Of a stretch of DNA of 64,000 nucleotides, positions 55,490 through 64,000 are shown in pieces. The first letter of the stretch is position 1; the number at the start of each line of letters is the position of its first letter. The translations under genes were made by a program, and so were the position numbers. The notes beneath the pieces are model-generated. The model was not told where the DNA came from and made no database searches. It saw only the letters and a list, made by a program, of their open reading frames with translations. This stretch comes from Shewanella corallii (GTDB lineage Bacteria > Pseudomonadota > Gammaproteobacteria > Enterobacterales > Shewanellaceae), in the NCBI RefSeq assembly GCF_023349125.1, contig NZ_JAKIKT010000005.1, forward strand, positions 124,001-188,000, given 5' to 3'.

Positions 55490-57406
55490 TTATGCCTGCC
55501 ATAAACGCTGGGCCAGACCTGACGCCCTGGTCGTTCTTTGCATACTGGCATCTTCAAATACCCGCTGGCTGCCCAGACAGGTGAAGTATTGTTTGGCCCG
55601 GGTAATGGCTGTGTAGACAAGTTCTTTGGTCAAAAGTTGCCTTTGTGCCGGGCTGGGGCTTGGCGGCAACACCAAAGACACAGAGGCAAACTCACTGCCC
55701 TGAGACTTGTGTACTGTCATGGCAAAACAGGTTTCATGACCCGGCAGGCGAGCGGGCAGTACCTTGAGGACACTGCCATCGGCCTGAATAAAGTGAGCCA
55801 TTAAGCGCTTGCTTTCATGGCAGGGCAGAATAATACCAATATCCCCGTTAAACAGCCCCAGGTTGTAATCGTTACTTTGAATAATTACAGGCCTGCCGGG
55901 GAAGAACTCCTGAGACGGATTGATTAATCCCGCCTGTTTGAGGGCGGCACTGACATGGGCATTGATCCCTTCCACACCATATTCACCGGCGCGGGTGGCA
56001 CACAAAATCCGGTAGTTGTTGTATCTGTCGATAATGGACATGGGGTCGAAGTCGGGTCTGTGCATCACTTCCAGATAGTCGCGATACTGTTCACAGGCCA
56101 GCTTCAGCAGCTGAGTCAGCCCCTGTTTCTGTGCGCCGTGTTCAATCCAGTGAAGTTCGCTGTATCCTGCCTGCCAGGCTTTCATTATGCCTTGTTTATC
56201 GCACTGGTTTACCGCTTTGGCCAGCACGCCAATGCCGGCATCACCCTGGAATCTGTGGCTTCTACGCAGCATACACAGGTTATTGCCAATACCCGGGTGC
56301 GCAGTGCCAAAAGGTGTCATGTCATAGCCGGTCAGCAGGCTTAAGTCGCTTGCAAATGGCGCTGTGTAACGCATCTGCCAGCCACCCTCTGAGGTACGCA
56401 GCCCGGCACAGATATCGGCCAGTACAGCACCGGCTTCCACCGATGCCAGCTGATCCTGATCCCCCAGCAGAATTAATCTGGCATGCGCTGGCAGGGCATC
56501 GAGTAATCTGTCCATCATAGGCAGGTCGACCATTGAGGCCTCATCCACGATCAGCAGATCCAGATGCAGTGGGTTGTCTTTATGGTGACGGAATTGATGG
56601 GAGCCGGGGATCACCCCAAGCAGCCGGTGCAGTGTGGCCGCCTCTTCAGGAATGCGGTCAATGGCAGTCAAGTTCAGTTCATCCGCGACTCCGGCCAGCT
56701 CTGCCTTGAGTTTTTGTTTTGACGCCTTGATTGATTCAGTCAAACGAGCCGCAGCTTTACCCGTCGGGGCAACCAGCCGGATCACCATCTGGCCACTGAG
56801 GCAAAGCAGCATCAAAAGCTTGGTCACCGTGGTGGTTTTACCTGTGCCTGGCCCGCCGGTGATAATCGACAGTTTCTGACTGAAGGCTGTGGCGGTAGCC
56901 ACCTTCTGCCAGTCAATGTCATCACTGTTGGGAGTGGCTGAGTGCATGGGAAACAGCAGCGAAAGGGCGCCCGTTACTGAATCATCGGCACTAAAGCTGG
57001 TTTGTGCCATATCCAGCAGACGCCGGGATACCCGCTGCTCAAAGTCATGATAACGCTTAAGATAGAGGCGATGACCGTCAAGGATAAGCGGACAGTTGTC
57101 TCCCGGAGCGCCTACCGCGGCAAAGTCAGCAACTGCCTGGGTCAGGCCATTAACATCCAGCTGGAAAGAGACGCTGGCCTGCCTTTCCAGAAATGGATTG
57201 GTCAGCTGGATAGCGTCCAGCGGCAAACAGGCGTGCTGGGCGGACAATTGCTTGCTCAGCAGGGCGCAGATAAGGACAAACAGCTCCGAGTCTTCTTTAT
57301 GTATCGCCGCCATTTGCAAGGCAAAGTGACGGTCGAGCGGGGTCAACAGGCGGGTTTCCTCCAGCTGTTTTAAAAGTGCAGCCATCGGCATGCCGGAGGT
57401 CATCAT
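55490..57406 (-). CDS. recD: Exodeoxyribonuclease V, alpha subunit RecD
   Basis: A 638-residue 5'-3' helicase of the RecBCD complex (E. coli 608), which processes double-strand breaks and degrades foreign linear DNA. The Walker A motif is IITGGPGTGKTTTVTKLL, Walker B is LLIVDEASMVDLPMMDRLLDAL, and motif VI is AMTVHKSQGSEFASVSLVLP. The start ATG overlaps the recB stop (ATGATGA). It is last in the recC-recB-recD operon. Confidence 0.95.
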   Translation of the reverse strand: MMTSGMPMAALLKQLEETRLLTPLDRHFALQMAAIHKEDSELFVLICALLSKQLSAQHACLPLDAIQLTNPFLERQASVSFQLDVNGLTQAVADFAAVGAPGDNCPLILDGHRLYLKRYHDFEQRVSRRLLDMAQTSFSADDSVTGALSLLFPMHSATPNSDDIDWQKVATATAFSQKLSIITGGPGTGKTTTVTKLLMLLCLSGQMVIRLVAPTGKAAARLTESIKASKQKLKAELAGVADELNLTAIDRIPEEAATLHRLLGVIPGSHQFRHHKDNPLHLDLLIVDEASMVDLPMMDRLLDALPAHARLILLGDQDQLASVEAGAVLADICAGLRTSEGGWQMRYTAPFASDLSLLTGYDMTPFGTAHPGIGNNLCMLRRSHRFQGDAGIGVLAKAVNQCDKQGIMKAWQAGYSELHWIEHGAQKQGLTQLLKLACEQYRDYLEVMHRPDFDPMSIIDRYNNYRILCATRAGEYGVEGINAHVSAALKQAGLINPSQEFFPGRPVIIQSNDYNLGLFNGDIGIILPCHESKRLMAHFIQADGSVLKVLPARLPGHETCFAMTVHKSQGSEFASVSLVLPPSPSPAQRQLLTKELVYTAITRAKQYFTCLGSQRVFEDASMQRTTRASGLAQRLWQA

Positions 57407-60400
57407 AGGTCAAACTCCAATTGATCATCCTGCTGAGTCTGGGTCTCGCCCTTCAGCAATTCATCCAGTGCCAGGATCAGGGCTTCATCCGGCTTATCGA
57501 AATACACGCCTGTACCGGGATTAGCGGCGGACATACCGCGAAGAAAAAGGTAGAAACAGCCACCAATATGCTTTTGATAGCTGTAATCGGGCAATTTCAA
57601 TTCCAGGTATCTGTGCAGCGCCAGGGTGTAAAGAATGTACTGCAAATCGTATCTGTGACCGCTGATGGCACCACTCATATTCACCTGTGAATAGGCATCA
57701 AAGTCATCACCCAGGTGATTGGATTTATAGTCGGCAATATAGAAGCGTCCCTGATGCTCAAAGGTTAAATCGATAAAGCCTTTGAGCATGCCGCAAAACG
57801 CATCGAACTTAAGCTCGCCGCCATAACCGAAGCGGGAAAGCAGTCGTGACAGGGCGATGTCCTGTATCTCTGAATCTTTATCTTGAGTGCCCAGAGGCAG
57901 GTAAAACTCCATCTCCACCAGTTTCTGTTCATTCGGCAGTTGAGACAGGGTAAGGCTTTGCTCTTGGGTTAACTGCAGCGGTGAGTGCAACAGATCCAGA
58001 TACCAGTCGTTAAGCACGGGCTGCCAGACTTCATCTATGCCATATTTGGCCATACAGGTTGGCAGCTTAAGTGGCAAATCGGCTTCGGCGTTGGTGAAAT
58101 CAATCTCCTCCAATACCAGGTGCATGAAGGAGCCGGCATTGGCGCCACGTTCAAAGGTAAAGCGGCTGGCCTCGGGCTCGGCTTGCTCCTCTTCCACTAC
58201 CACTTCATCGCTGAGGTCTTCGTCACCTGCGCCCGGCGCTGTGTGTTCGTGGGGCAGGTGCCTTACTAGGCCAGAGTAGCTGCCCACACGCCAGGGCGTC
58301 CCCAGCCTTGATGCTGGAGTCAGAGGGGCAAATTGCTGCTCTGAGTCAGTGTCTGTCTGGGTCAGAGGAGTTTGGGGTATCTCATCGTTTATCCATTCGC
58401 TACTGATACATTCACTGCTGGTGCCATGACCGCTATCAACACCTGTGAGTCGAAGCACCGCCTGCTCTATCGCCTGAGCATCACAGGACTTGTCGGTAAT
58501 GCCCAGCAGATAGCCAATGGCCGTGTCCTTCAGGAAGCTGTTTATTCCTGATTTGTTCATACGACAGTGGTTGGCGACAGAAAGATAACAGCGATACACG
58601 GGCCGGGTCAGTGCCACATACAGCAGGCGCAGATCTTCCGCCAGGGTTTCCTGTTTAGCTGCTTCCCAGGCGTCGTCTGTAGCATCCAGATCCCAGATCA
58701 GTTCTTCGCCTTTGTGGTAAAGCATGGGAGAAGGGCGACGGCTGTTGTCCCGGGCAAGACTGACGAAGGGAATAAAGCAGACCGGGTATTCCAGCCCCTT
58801 ACTCTTGTGAATGGTGACAATCTGCACCAGATTCTGCTCGCTGGCCAAACGCAGTTGCTGCTCTTCGCCATTGGCCGATTGCGCCATCGCCTGTTCGAAC
58901 CAATTGATCAGAGCACTCTGTCCATCCAGCTCAGCAGATTGCTGTTGCAGCAGCTCTGCCAGATGTCTGAAATCGGTCAGGCGACGTTCAGCATTCGCTT
59001 GTGTGGCAAGTCGCTCAAGCAGCTGATATTTATCGGCCAACATCAGCAGTGCCGGCATAATACCTCGCCGGGCCCAGTGCTCATGCAGCTGCATAAACTG
59101 GTCTAGCACTTCACTTCTCAGTGTTTCAGACTGATTAAACTCATGGATACGGTGGCCATCGAAGCCAAGCAGGCGACAGGCCAGGGCAGAGCGAATCGCT
59201 CGCTCGTCCCTCGGCGTTGCCAGAGCGCGCAAAATCAGCAGCATCTCTCTGGCTTCATCGGTATTAAGCACACTGTCGCGACTGAGGAATACTGCGCCAA
59301 TATGGCGTGCCTGCAGGGCGTTTTGCATCACAGCTGCTTCGTTTCTGTCACGAACCAGTACGGCGATATCTTTGGCTTTGAGCGGTCGGTCTTTTTCCGG
59401 CTTATCCTTGTTGGCAAGCTGGCATTGACCTTCCTGAGCGGCGTTCAGCAGCCTTGAGATCTCTTCGGCGGCATCTTCTGCCAGTAATTTTCTGGCGTTG
59501 GTTTTATTCAGGCCTTTTTCACTGTGCTCGGCCAGCATACGGATTTTCAGTGCCCGGCCATCAGAATTTGGCTCACGCAGCAGCTTGGTACCTCGATCGG
59601 CAGCGGCCACAGATTCAAAAGGGATAGCCTCGCTGATAAAGGGATCGTCACTCAGGCTGAATACTGAGTTAACCGCATCGACCATAGCGTGAGCCGAGCG
59701 GTAGTTGGTACCCAGGTTATAGTGATGATCTGTTTCTTTTCTGGCACCGATATAGGTGAAGATATCCGCCCCCCGGAAGGCATAAATCGCCTGCTTGGGA
59801 TCGCCAATCATCAGTAGGGTATTGGATTGATTTTGACCATCAGTGCTTGGTTTAGGTGTGTTGGTATTTGTATCTGTATCTGCCTCTTGTTTACAGGCAG
59901 GATAGATGCCCGAAAAGATAGCGTATTGCAGAGGATCCGTATCCTGAAATTCATCAATCAGCGCTACAGGGAAACGTTTGGCGATACTAACTTTAAGCAG
60001 AGCTGCCACTTGCTCCATGGCATCCGCATCGACGCCCGAGCTAAAGCCTATCGCCCGTGCCAGGGTAAGCAGCAGATCGTCCGGGCTCATCAGGTTGCGT
60101 TCGGCTTTTAGCTCATGAAAGCGGGAGTCCACCAAAGCGCGGGCTTCATAAAGGAATGCCGGCAGCATGTTGGTAATGGCTTCTGCCAGGGACTCAATTT
60201 GTGCCAGTACCGGGGCCTCTTCGGCGGTTGGTATCACGCCGCCTTTTTTAAGCTTAAGACCGGATAGTGACAGACTGGTCATCAGTTTGGGATCAGGCAG
60301 GCCTGAGTAAAACTTTACCCAGTTGTCCATCTCATCCAGCATTCTGGCAAGCTTGGGGTAGCCATCGGCTTGTTTGCCATAGCTGGTGCCGTTCAGTGGC

Positions 60401-61137
60401 AGGCTGTGCAGCAGTTTCTCAACCTGCCCCCGCTCTCTGGGCCAGGCCAGTTTCAGCCGGCTGATTTGAGTGGTCAGTTGCTCCTGCAATTTACTGAAGT
60501 TCTGGGGCTGCTTGCTGGCTTTCGCCTGACTGGCACCGAGCAAAGGTCGCAGCTGTCTGCCAAGATCATCGGGAGTACTGAATTTGGCGGCGATTGCTGC
60601 AGCGAGCGCCTCCGGCAACTGGTAACAGGTGTAACGCCAGAAGTCCCGGACGCTCTGGGCCAGATACTGACTGTCATCCAGCGTGAATTCGGACTCAAAC
60701 AGGAGTGCCGATTCAAAGGCCATATCCGCCAGAATACGTTGGCAAAAACCGTGAATGGTGAAGATAGCCGCTTCATCCAGCGACTTAAGTGCCAGATCCA
60801 GACGTCTGAGGGCGATATGTCGCGCCTCAGGGGCGCAGTCATCAAACAGCTGATTGATAAAGGAATCATCCACCGGCAGGCCGAGGAATCTTTGATAGCA
60901 CAGCTTAATTCGGCGACGAATTCTGTCTCTGAGTTCCTCTGTGGCGGCATTGGTAAAGGTAACCACCAGGATCTGCTCACAGGTCAGGGGATTAACGCCG
61001 CCATGACCCAGCAGCAAACGCAAATAGAGACCTGAAATGGTGTAGGTTTTACCCGTTCCCGCACTGGCTTCAATCAAACGTCTGTCGCACAGGGGCAGGG
61101 TCAGTGGGTTTAAAGACTGAACGCTGGTAGCTGTCAT
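57403..61137 (-). CDS. recB: Exodeoxyribonuclease V, beta subunit RecB
   Basis: A 1244-residue 3'-5' helicase/nuclease (E. coli 1180). Near the N-terminus is Walker A EASAGTGKTYTISGLYLRLLL; later VALIDEFQDTDPLQYAIF (motif II), LMIGDPKQAIYAFRGADIFTY (motif III) and IVTIHKSKGLEYPVCFIPFVS. The C-terminal nuclease domain has GFIDLTFEHQGRFYIADYKSNHLG with the catalytic Asp and Lys. The ATG at 61137 overlaps the recC stop (TGATG). Acidic, Gln/Thr-rich inserts near residues 410-430 and 910-970 explain the extra length. Confidence 0.95.
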   Translation of the reverse strand: MTATSVQSLNPLTLPLCDRRLIEASAGTGKTYTISGLYLRLLLGHGGVNPLTCEQILVVTFTNAATEELRDRIRRRIKLCYQRFLGLPVDDSFINQLFDDCAPEARHIALRRLDLALKSLDEAAIFTIHGFCQRILADMAFESALLFESEFTLDDSQYLAQSVRDFWRYTCYQLPEALAAAIAAKFSTPDDLGRQLRPLLGASQAKASKQPQNFSKLQEQLTTQISRLKLAWPRERGQVEKLLHSLPLNGTSYGKQADGYPKLARMLDEMDNWVKFYSGLPDPKLMTSLSLSGLKLKKGGVIPTAEEAPVLAQIESLAEAITNMLPAFLYEARALVDSRFHELKAERNLMSPDDLLLTLARAIGFSSGVDADAMEQVAALLKVSIAKRFPVALIDEFQDTDPLQYAIFSGIYPACKQEADTDTNTNTPKPSTDGQNQSNTLLMIGDPKQAIYAFRGADIFTYIGARKETDHHYNLGTNYRSAHAMVDAVNSVFSLSDDPFISEAIPFESVAAADRGTKLLREPNSDGRALKIRMLAEHSEKGLNKTNARKLLAEDAAEEISRLLNAAQEGQCQLANKDKPEKDRPLKAKDIAVLVRDRNEAAVMQNALQARHIGAVFLSRDSVLNTDEAREMLLILRALATPRDERAIRSALACRLLGFDGHRIHEFNQSETLRSEVLDQFMQLHEHWARRGIMPALLMLADKYQLLERLATQANAERRLTDFRHLAELLQQQSAELDGQSALINWFEQAMAQSANGEEQQLRLASEQNLVQIVTIHKSKGLEYPVCFIPFVSLARDNSRRPSPMLYHKGEELIWDLDATDDAWEAAKQETLAEDLRLLYVALTRPVYRCYLSVANHCRMNKSGINSFLKDTAIGYLLGITDKSCDAQAIEQAVLRLTGVDSGHGTSSECISSEWINDEIPQTPLTQTDTDSEQQFAPLTPASRLGTPWRVGSYSGLVRHLPHEHTAPGAGDEDLSDEVVVEEEQAEPEASRFTFERGANAGSFMHLVLEEIDFTNAEADLPLKLPTCMAKYGIDEVWQPVLNDWYLDLLHSPLQLTQEQSLTLSQLPNEQKLVEMEFYLPLGTQDKDSEIQDIALSRLLSRFGYGGELKFDAFCGMLKGFIDLTFEHQGRFYIADYKSNHLGDDFDAYSQVNMSGAISGHRYDLQYILYTLALHRYLELKLPDYSYQKHIGGCFYLFLRGMSAANPGTGVYFDKPDEALILALDELLKGETQTQQDDQLEFDL

Positions 61138-64000
61138 CACTGACCTCCTTCAACAAAATTGGCCAGCTCTGAGAGCTTGTCTGTGTGGTGCAGGCTGATA
61201 AGGGGCTTAAGGATCGTCATCGCCAGTGGAGCAAAGTCGGTTTGAGCACTGCCCGTAAAATCTTCCGGGAACTGGAACAGTCTGGCGTTGTAGGGATCCG
61301 CGCCATCGCCAAAGCCATTGTCATCAACCCAGACACTCTCAAGCGACAGGATTGCCCCTGACATATCTTGCTCTTCCTGCTTATACACTTCCTCAATCAA
61401 GGCCCATGAGGTTTTGGCCATAAAGGGCAGGGGCTTGGCCTGTCCTTTGAAAAACAGATCGCACAATTGCTGCAGCAGGCCTTTGGCCTTGTCTGCATCA
61501 ATGGCGGCGAACGCATGGAAATGGCCCATATCCAGCAGATATGACGCTTTATTATGGCCCTTAGCGTTGAGGCACAGGTGTCTTAAATAAACCCTCAACA
61601 GATCTTTGGGTTTAGCCGTTCCCGGGCGGAAATTGATAAGCCCTTTGGGATAAACTTCATCGATGCGACCAATCAGGCTCAGGGTTTGTTCGCCGTTTTG
61701 ACCAGTGTGCTGCAACTGGATATCGATATCCAGGGGTGAGGGCTCAGGCACGGGCTTTTCATGTTCATACCCTCGCATATAGCGGGTGCGGCCCACTACA
61801 TAGGAGATATCTCTGCGGTACTGAGACAGCAGCAGATTATCAAAAGGTGCCATAGGCAGATGACCATCGGCTCTAACCCTGTCGATAAGACTGTCGCTGA
61901 TTTCGCCGGTATCTGACTTGAGTGCATCCTCAATCATCCACAACTGGAGCTGATAGCGCTCAAGGTTATTAAGCTCAAACGGCTCATCATCTTCAGAGGC
62001 TTCCAGCTCAAGGCTGAGATCCACTTTCAACGTCCGCTGGCAGAAATACTGGGCCGGGCTGCGATAGAAGCGGATCAGCGCCTGCAGCTCTAGTTCACTG
62101 GCTGGCAGCTCGTCCAGGCCTATGCCTTCGGCGTTGTTTAAAGGCTGGCAGACAAAGGCGGTATGGCCTGGCTCTGCTGTGGTGACCACTGGGCACCATT
62201 GAGGCGCAAAGCTGCGTGGCAGGTTATCGCCTTTATCGCTGTAAAGGCGCCCATCAAAGGGTTGCAAAGGCAGATGTACCAGCAGTTGCTCAAGCAGGGC
62301 ATCTGCGGCGTCATTACCCGCTTTGGCCAATTCGCCTGGCCCGGAATTTTCATCGACCTCATTGTCAGGTTGGAAAGCGTCGGTGCGGTAACAGAGCTGG
62401 CAATATTCAACCAACTCAGAGACCAGCATAGAGGGGATACGCTCGCTGTTATCCCGCTCACTGTGGCCGATGTAACTGATATACAGCTGACTTCGCGCTG
62501 ATAACAGGGCTTCCAGGAACAGGTATCTGTCGTCCATACGACGGGAGCGGTCACCTTTACGGGCACCATGGTGGGCCATCAGGTCAAAGCCAACCGGATA
62601 TTGGACTCTGGGATAGACTCCATCGTTCATTCCAAGCAGGCAGACCAGCTGAAAGGGGATGGAACGCATGGGCATCAGGGTACAGAAGTTGACGCTGCCG
62701 GCCAGATATCGCTGACCCACACGACTTTCCGTGAGGGCGGAGTTAAACCACTGATTAATCACGCGCAGTGACACGGGCGCATTAAAGCCGGACTGGGCAA
62801 CTTCATTGCCAAATTTATCTATGGCAGCACGGATCTCATTCAGATCATCCCGGACCTTGTCCTCCTGAGGCTGGGCCAGGTAAAAGGTATCCAGCAGCTC
62901 GACCAATTGCGTGGTGCGTGACAGTGCATCTGCATCCTGGCACAGTGCCTCACGGGCGCTGTCCAGCGCTTCGATAAAGTTAAGCAGCTTACCCAGTGAC
63001 TGAGCGGCCTGACCTTCAATACCGGGCAGTGGCAGATCGCCATGATAGAGGGCCTCTTCATCCCCCAGCGCATAACCGAGGATCATGCGGCGAATACCAA
63101 AGGCCCATGAGTGTTTATCGAAGGCGGGAAGTCCCTGCTGCTCACTGGCTTGCTGATTACGTCCCCAGCGTACGCCGGCATTATTGAGCCACAGCTTAAG
63201 CTGCTCAAGCTCATCATCGGCAATATTGAATCTGGCCATCACTGCTGGTACTTCCAGTACAGACAACACCTCAGACAGACCGAAACGACTCTTGTCCAGT
63301 CCCAGCAGATTAAGGAAGCTGGAGATTAACGGCGATTCCTGAGCGGCGCCGCGGTCGGCAATGGCGTATGGGATATAGTGATCCCCATGTTTGGCGGAAA
63401 ACACGGCATCGATATAAGGGGCATAGGCTGCAACATCCGGCAGCATCACCACTATGTCACGGGGATGCAGATCAGGATTGAGCTTAAGCATGTGCAGCAG
63501 GTGGTCGTGCAGGGTTTCCACTTCCCGAAGCGGGCTGTGACAGCTGCGCAGGGCAATGGAGTTATCATCCGGGCTCAATATACGGCGTTTATGCAGATTC
63601 AGATAAGAGGAGGCGTCCGGTCCCAGAGTTTCCCCAAGGGTTTCCATCTCCAGTATGTCCGACTGCACCCCTCTGAGCAGTGAGCTGTAGTCCGGCTCCT
63701 GATAAAACTCATGGAGCTCAAGATTGTCAGGCTCCAGCTCAAGCACCAGATCCAGCATTTCGCGGCCCATCTTGCCATTATTGGCCAGCAGTGGGTTTCC
63801 CACCTCGAGGCTGGACTCCCACAGCTCAGGCAGCTGTTTTTTCTCATTGTAGACCAGAGACATTCTGGCTCTGGCTTTGGGATCGACAATATCGCCCCAG
63901 TAGTGACGACAGGGACTTAGACTCAGCATAAAGACATCCATTCGCCCGGCCAGTGCATGCAGTACATCCAGGGTTTGTGGCGCCATGGAGCTGATCCCGA
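61137..64000 (-). CDS. recC: Exodeoxyribonuclease V, gamma subunit RecC (5' end outside window)
   Basis: At least 950 codons of RecC, the Chi-recognising subunit; E. coli RecC has 1122, so roughly 150-200 residues lie beyond the window. The frame is open to the last base, reading SGISSMAPQTLDVLHALAGRMDVFMLSLSPCRHYWGDI, which matches the E. coli FGISALPP...LFTNPCRYYWGDI region. Other conserved parts are NFCTLMPMRSIPFQLVCLLGMNDGVYPR and the C-terminal nuclease-like domain. It is first in the operon with recB and recD. Confidence 0.95.
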   Translation of the reverse strand, partial: GISSMAPQTLDVLHALAGRMDVFMLSLSPCRHYWGDIVDPKARARMSLVYNEKKQLPELWESSLEVGNPLLANNGKMGREMLDLVLELEPDNLELHEFYQEPDYSSLLRGVQSDILEMETLGETLGPDASSYLNLHKRRILSPDDNSIALRSCHSPLREVETLHDHLLHMLKLNPDLHPRDIVVMLPDVAAYAPYIDAVFSAKHGDHYIPYAIADRGAAQESPLISSFLNLLGLDKSRFGLSEVLSVLEVPAVMARFNIADDELEQLKLWLNNAGVRWGRNQQASEQQGLPAFDKHSWAFGIRRMILGYALGDEEALYHGDLPLPGIEGQAAQSLGKLLNFIEALDSAREALCQDADALSRTTQLVELLDTFYLAQPQEDKVRDDLNEIRAAIDKFGNEVAQSGFNAPVSLRVINQWFNSALTESRVGQRYLAGSVNFCTLMPMRSIPFQLVCLLGMNDGVYPRVQYPVGFDLMAHHGARKGDRSRRMDDRYLFLEALLSARSQLYISYIGHSERDNSERIPSMLVSELVEYCQLCYRTDAFQPDNEVDENSGPGELAKAGNDAADALLEQLLVHLPLQPFDGRLYSDKGDNLPRSFAPQWCPVVTTAEPGHTAFVCQPLNNAEGIGLDELPASELELQALIRFYRSPAQYFCQRTLKVDLSLELEASEDDEPFELNNLERYQLQLWMIEDALKSDTGEISDSLIDRVRADGHLPMAPFDNLLLSQYRRDISYVVGRTRYMRGYEHEKPVPEPSPLDIDIQLQHTGQNGEQTLSLIGRIDEVYPKGLINFRPGTAKPKDLLRVYLRHLCLNAKGHNKASYLLDMGHFHAFAAIDADKAKGLLQQLCDLFFKGQAKPLPFMAKTSWALIEEVYKQEEQDMSGAILSLESVWVDDNGFGDGADPYNARLFQFPEDFTGSAQTDFAPLAMTILKPLISLHHTDKLSELANFVEGGQ

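Overview
The window looks like chromosomal DNA of a gammaproteobacterium of the order Alteromonadales, most likely Shewanella or a close relative. This is an inference from protein likeness and remembered gene order: uvrY-uvrC-pgsA followed by tRNA-Gly/tRNA-Cys, ldtD-mepK, tamA-tamB, recC-recB-recD, sulfite dehydrogenase with monohaem cytochromes, and a second secDF pair. Nearly all genes are intact housekeeping or metabolic genes. I see no prophage, CRISPR array, integron or full-length insertion sequence.

Layout. 1-3.5 kb: uracil permease (uraA), a DUF2066 protein and the replication regulator hda. 3.6-7.1 kb: two tRNA-Ser(UGA) genes flank an overlapping pair of acyl-CoA dehydrogenases; a tandem array of decayed tRNA-Ser 3' halves plus terminators follows the second tRNA. 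7.6-12 kb: uvrY, uvrC, pgsA, then three tRNA-Gly(GCC)/tRNA-Cys(GCA) pairs separated by 81-82 bp repeats that keep the 5' part of tRNA-Gly. 12.3-17.1 kb: an exported MTA/SAH nucleosidase-like protein, a frameshifted enoyl-CoA hydratase, an HU-like protein, an L,D-transpeptidase with a MepK endopeptidase, and rplY. 17.2-24.8 kb: an 8-bp tandem repeat, the TamA/TamB outer-membrane export pair, an isoaspartyl peptidase and a CBS-domain protein. 25-34.1 kb: hrpA, a VF530-family DNA-binding protein and a large multidomain GH19 chitinase. 34.3-38.9 kb: accessory secD-secF behind a VemP-like arrest peptide and a small ORF, then a two-gene unknown cassette. 39-43.2 kb: the phaB-phaA-phaP-phaC polyhydroxyalkanoate operon. 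43.5-48 kb: an SGNH esterase, a DNA glycosylase gene broken by a 264-bp MITE, rhlE and a porin. 48.7-51 kb: a cytochrome/sulfite dehydrogenase operon. 51.3-54.3 kb: two paralogous tiny membrane proteins and a chemoreceptor. 54.3-64 kb: ddl and recC-recB-recD (recC runs off the end).

The most interesting locus is 37.0-37.6 kb. An exported 125-residue protein upstream of secD ends in HRIAGWRDTNLQFRFIHTR, which resembles the ribosome-arrest motif of Vibrio VemP, the Na+/export sensor that controls secDF2. Directly after its stop codon, CTCCAAC can pair with GTTGGAG, the ribosome-binding site of a 49-codon ORF. That ORF runs through a second, 9-bp stem that hides the AGGAGG site of secD, and its TGA overlaps the secD ATG. 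The sequence therefore predicts a two-step RNA switch: arrest on the VemP-like peptide frees the small ORF, whose translation opens secD.

Other items worth a second look are the two tRNA-derived repeat arrays, the TA-flanked MITE whose removal exactly restores the glycosylase frame, the frameshift in the enoyl-CoA hydratase gene, and an unassigned region of about 300 residues inside the chitinase.
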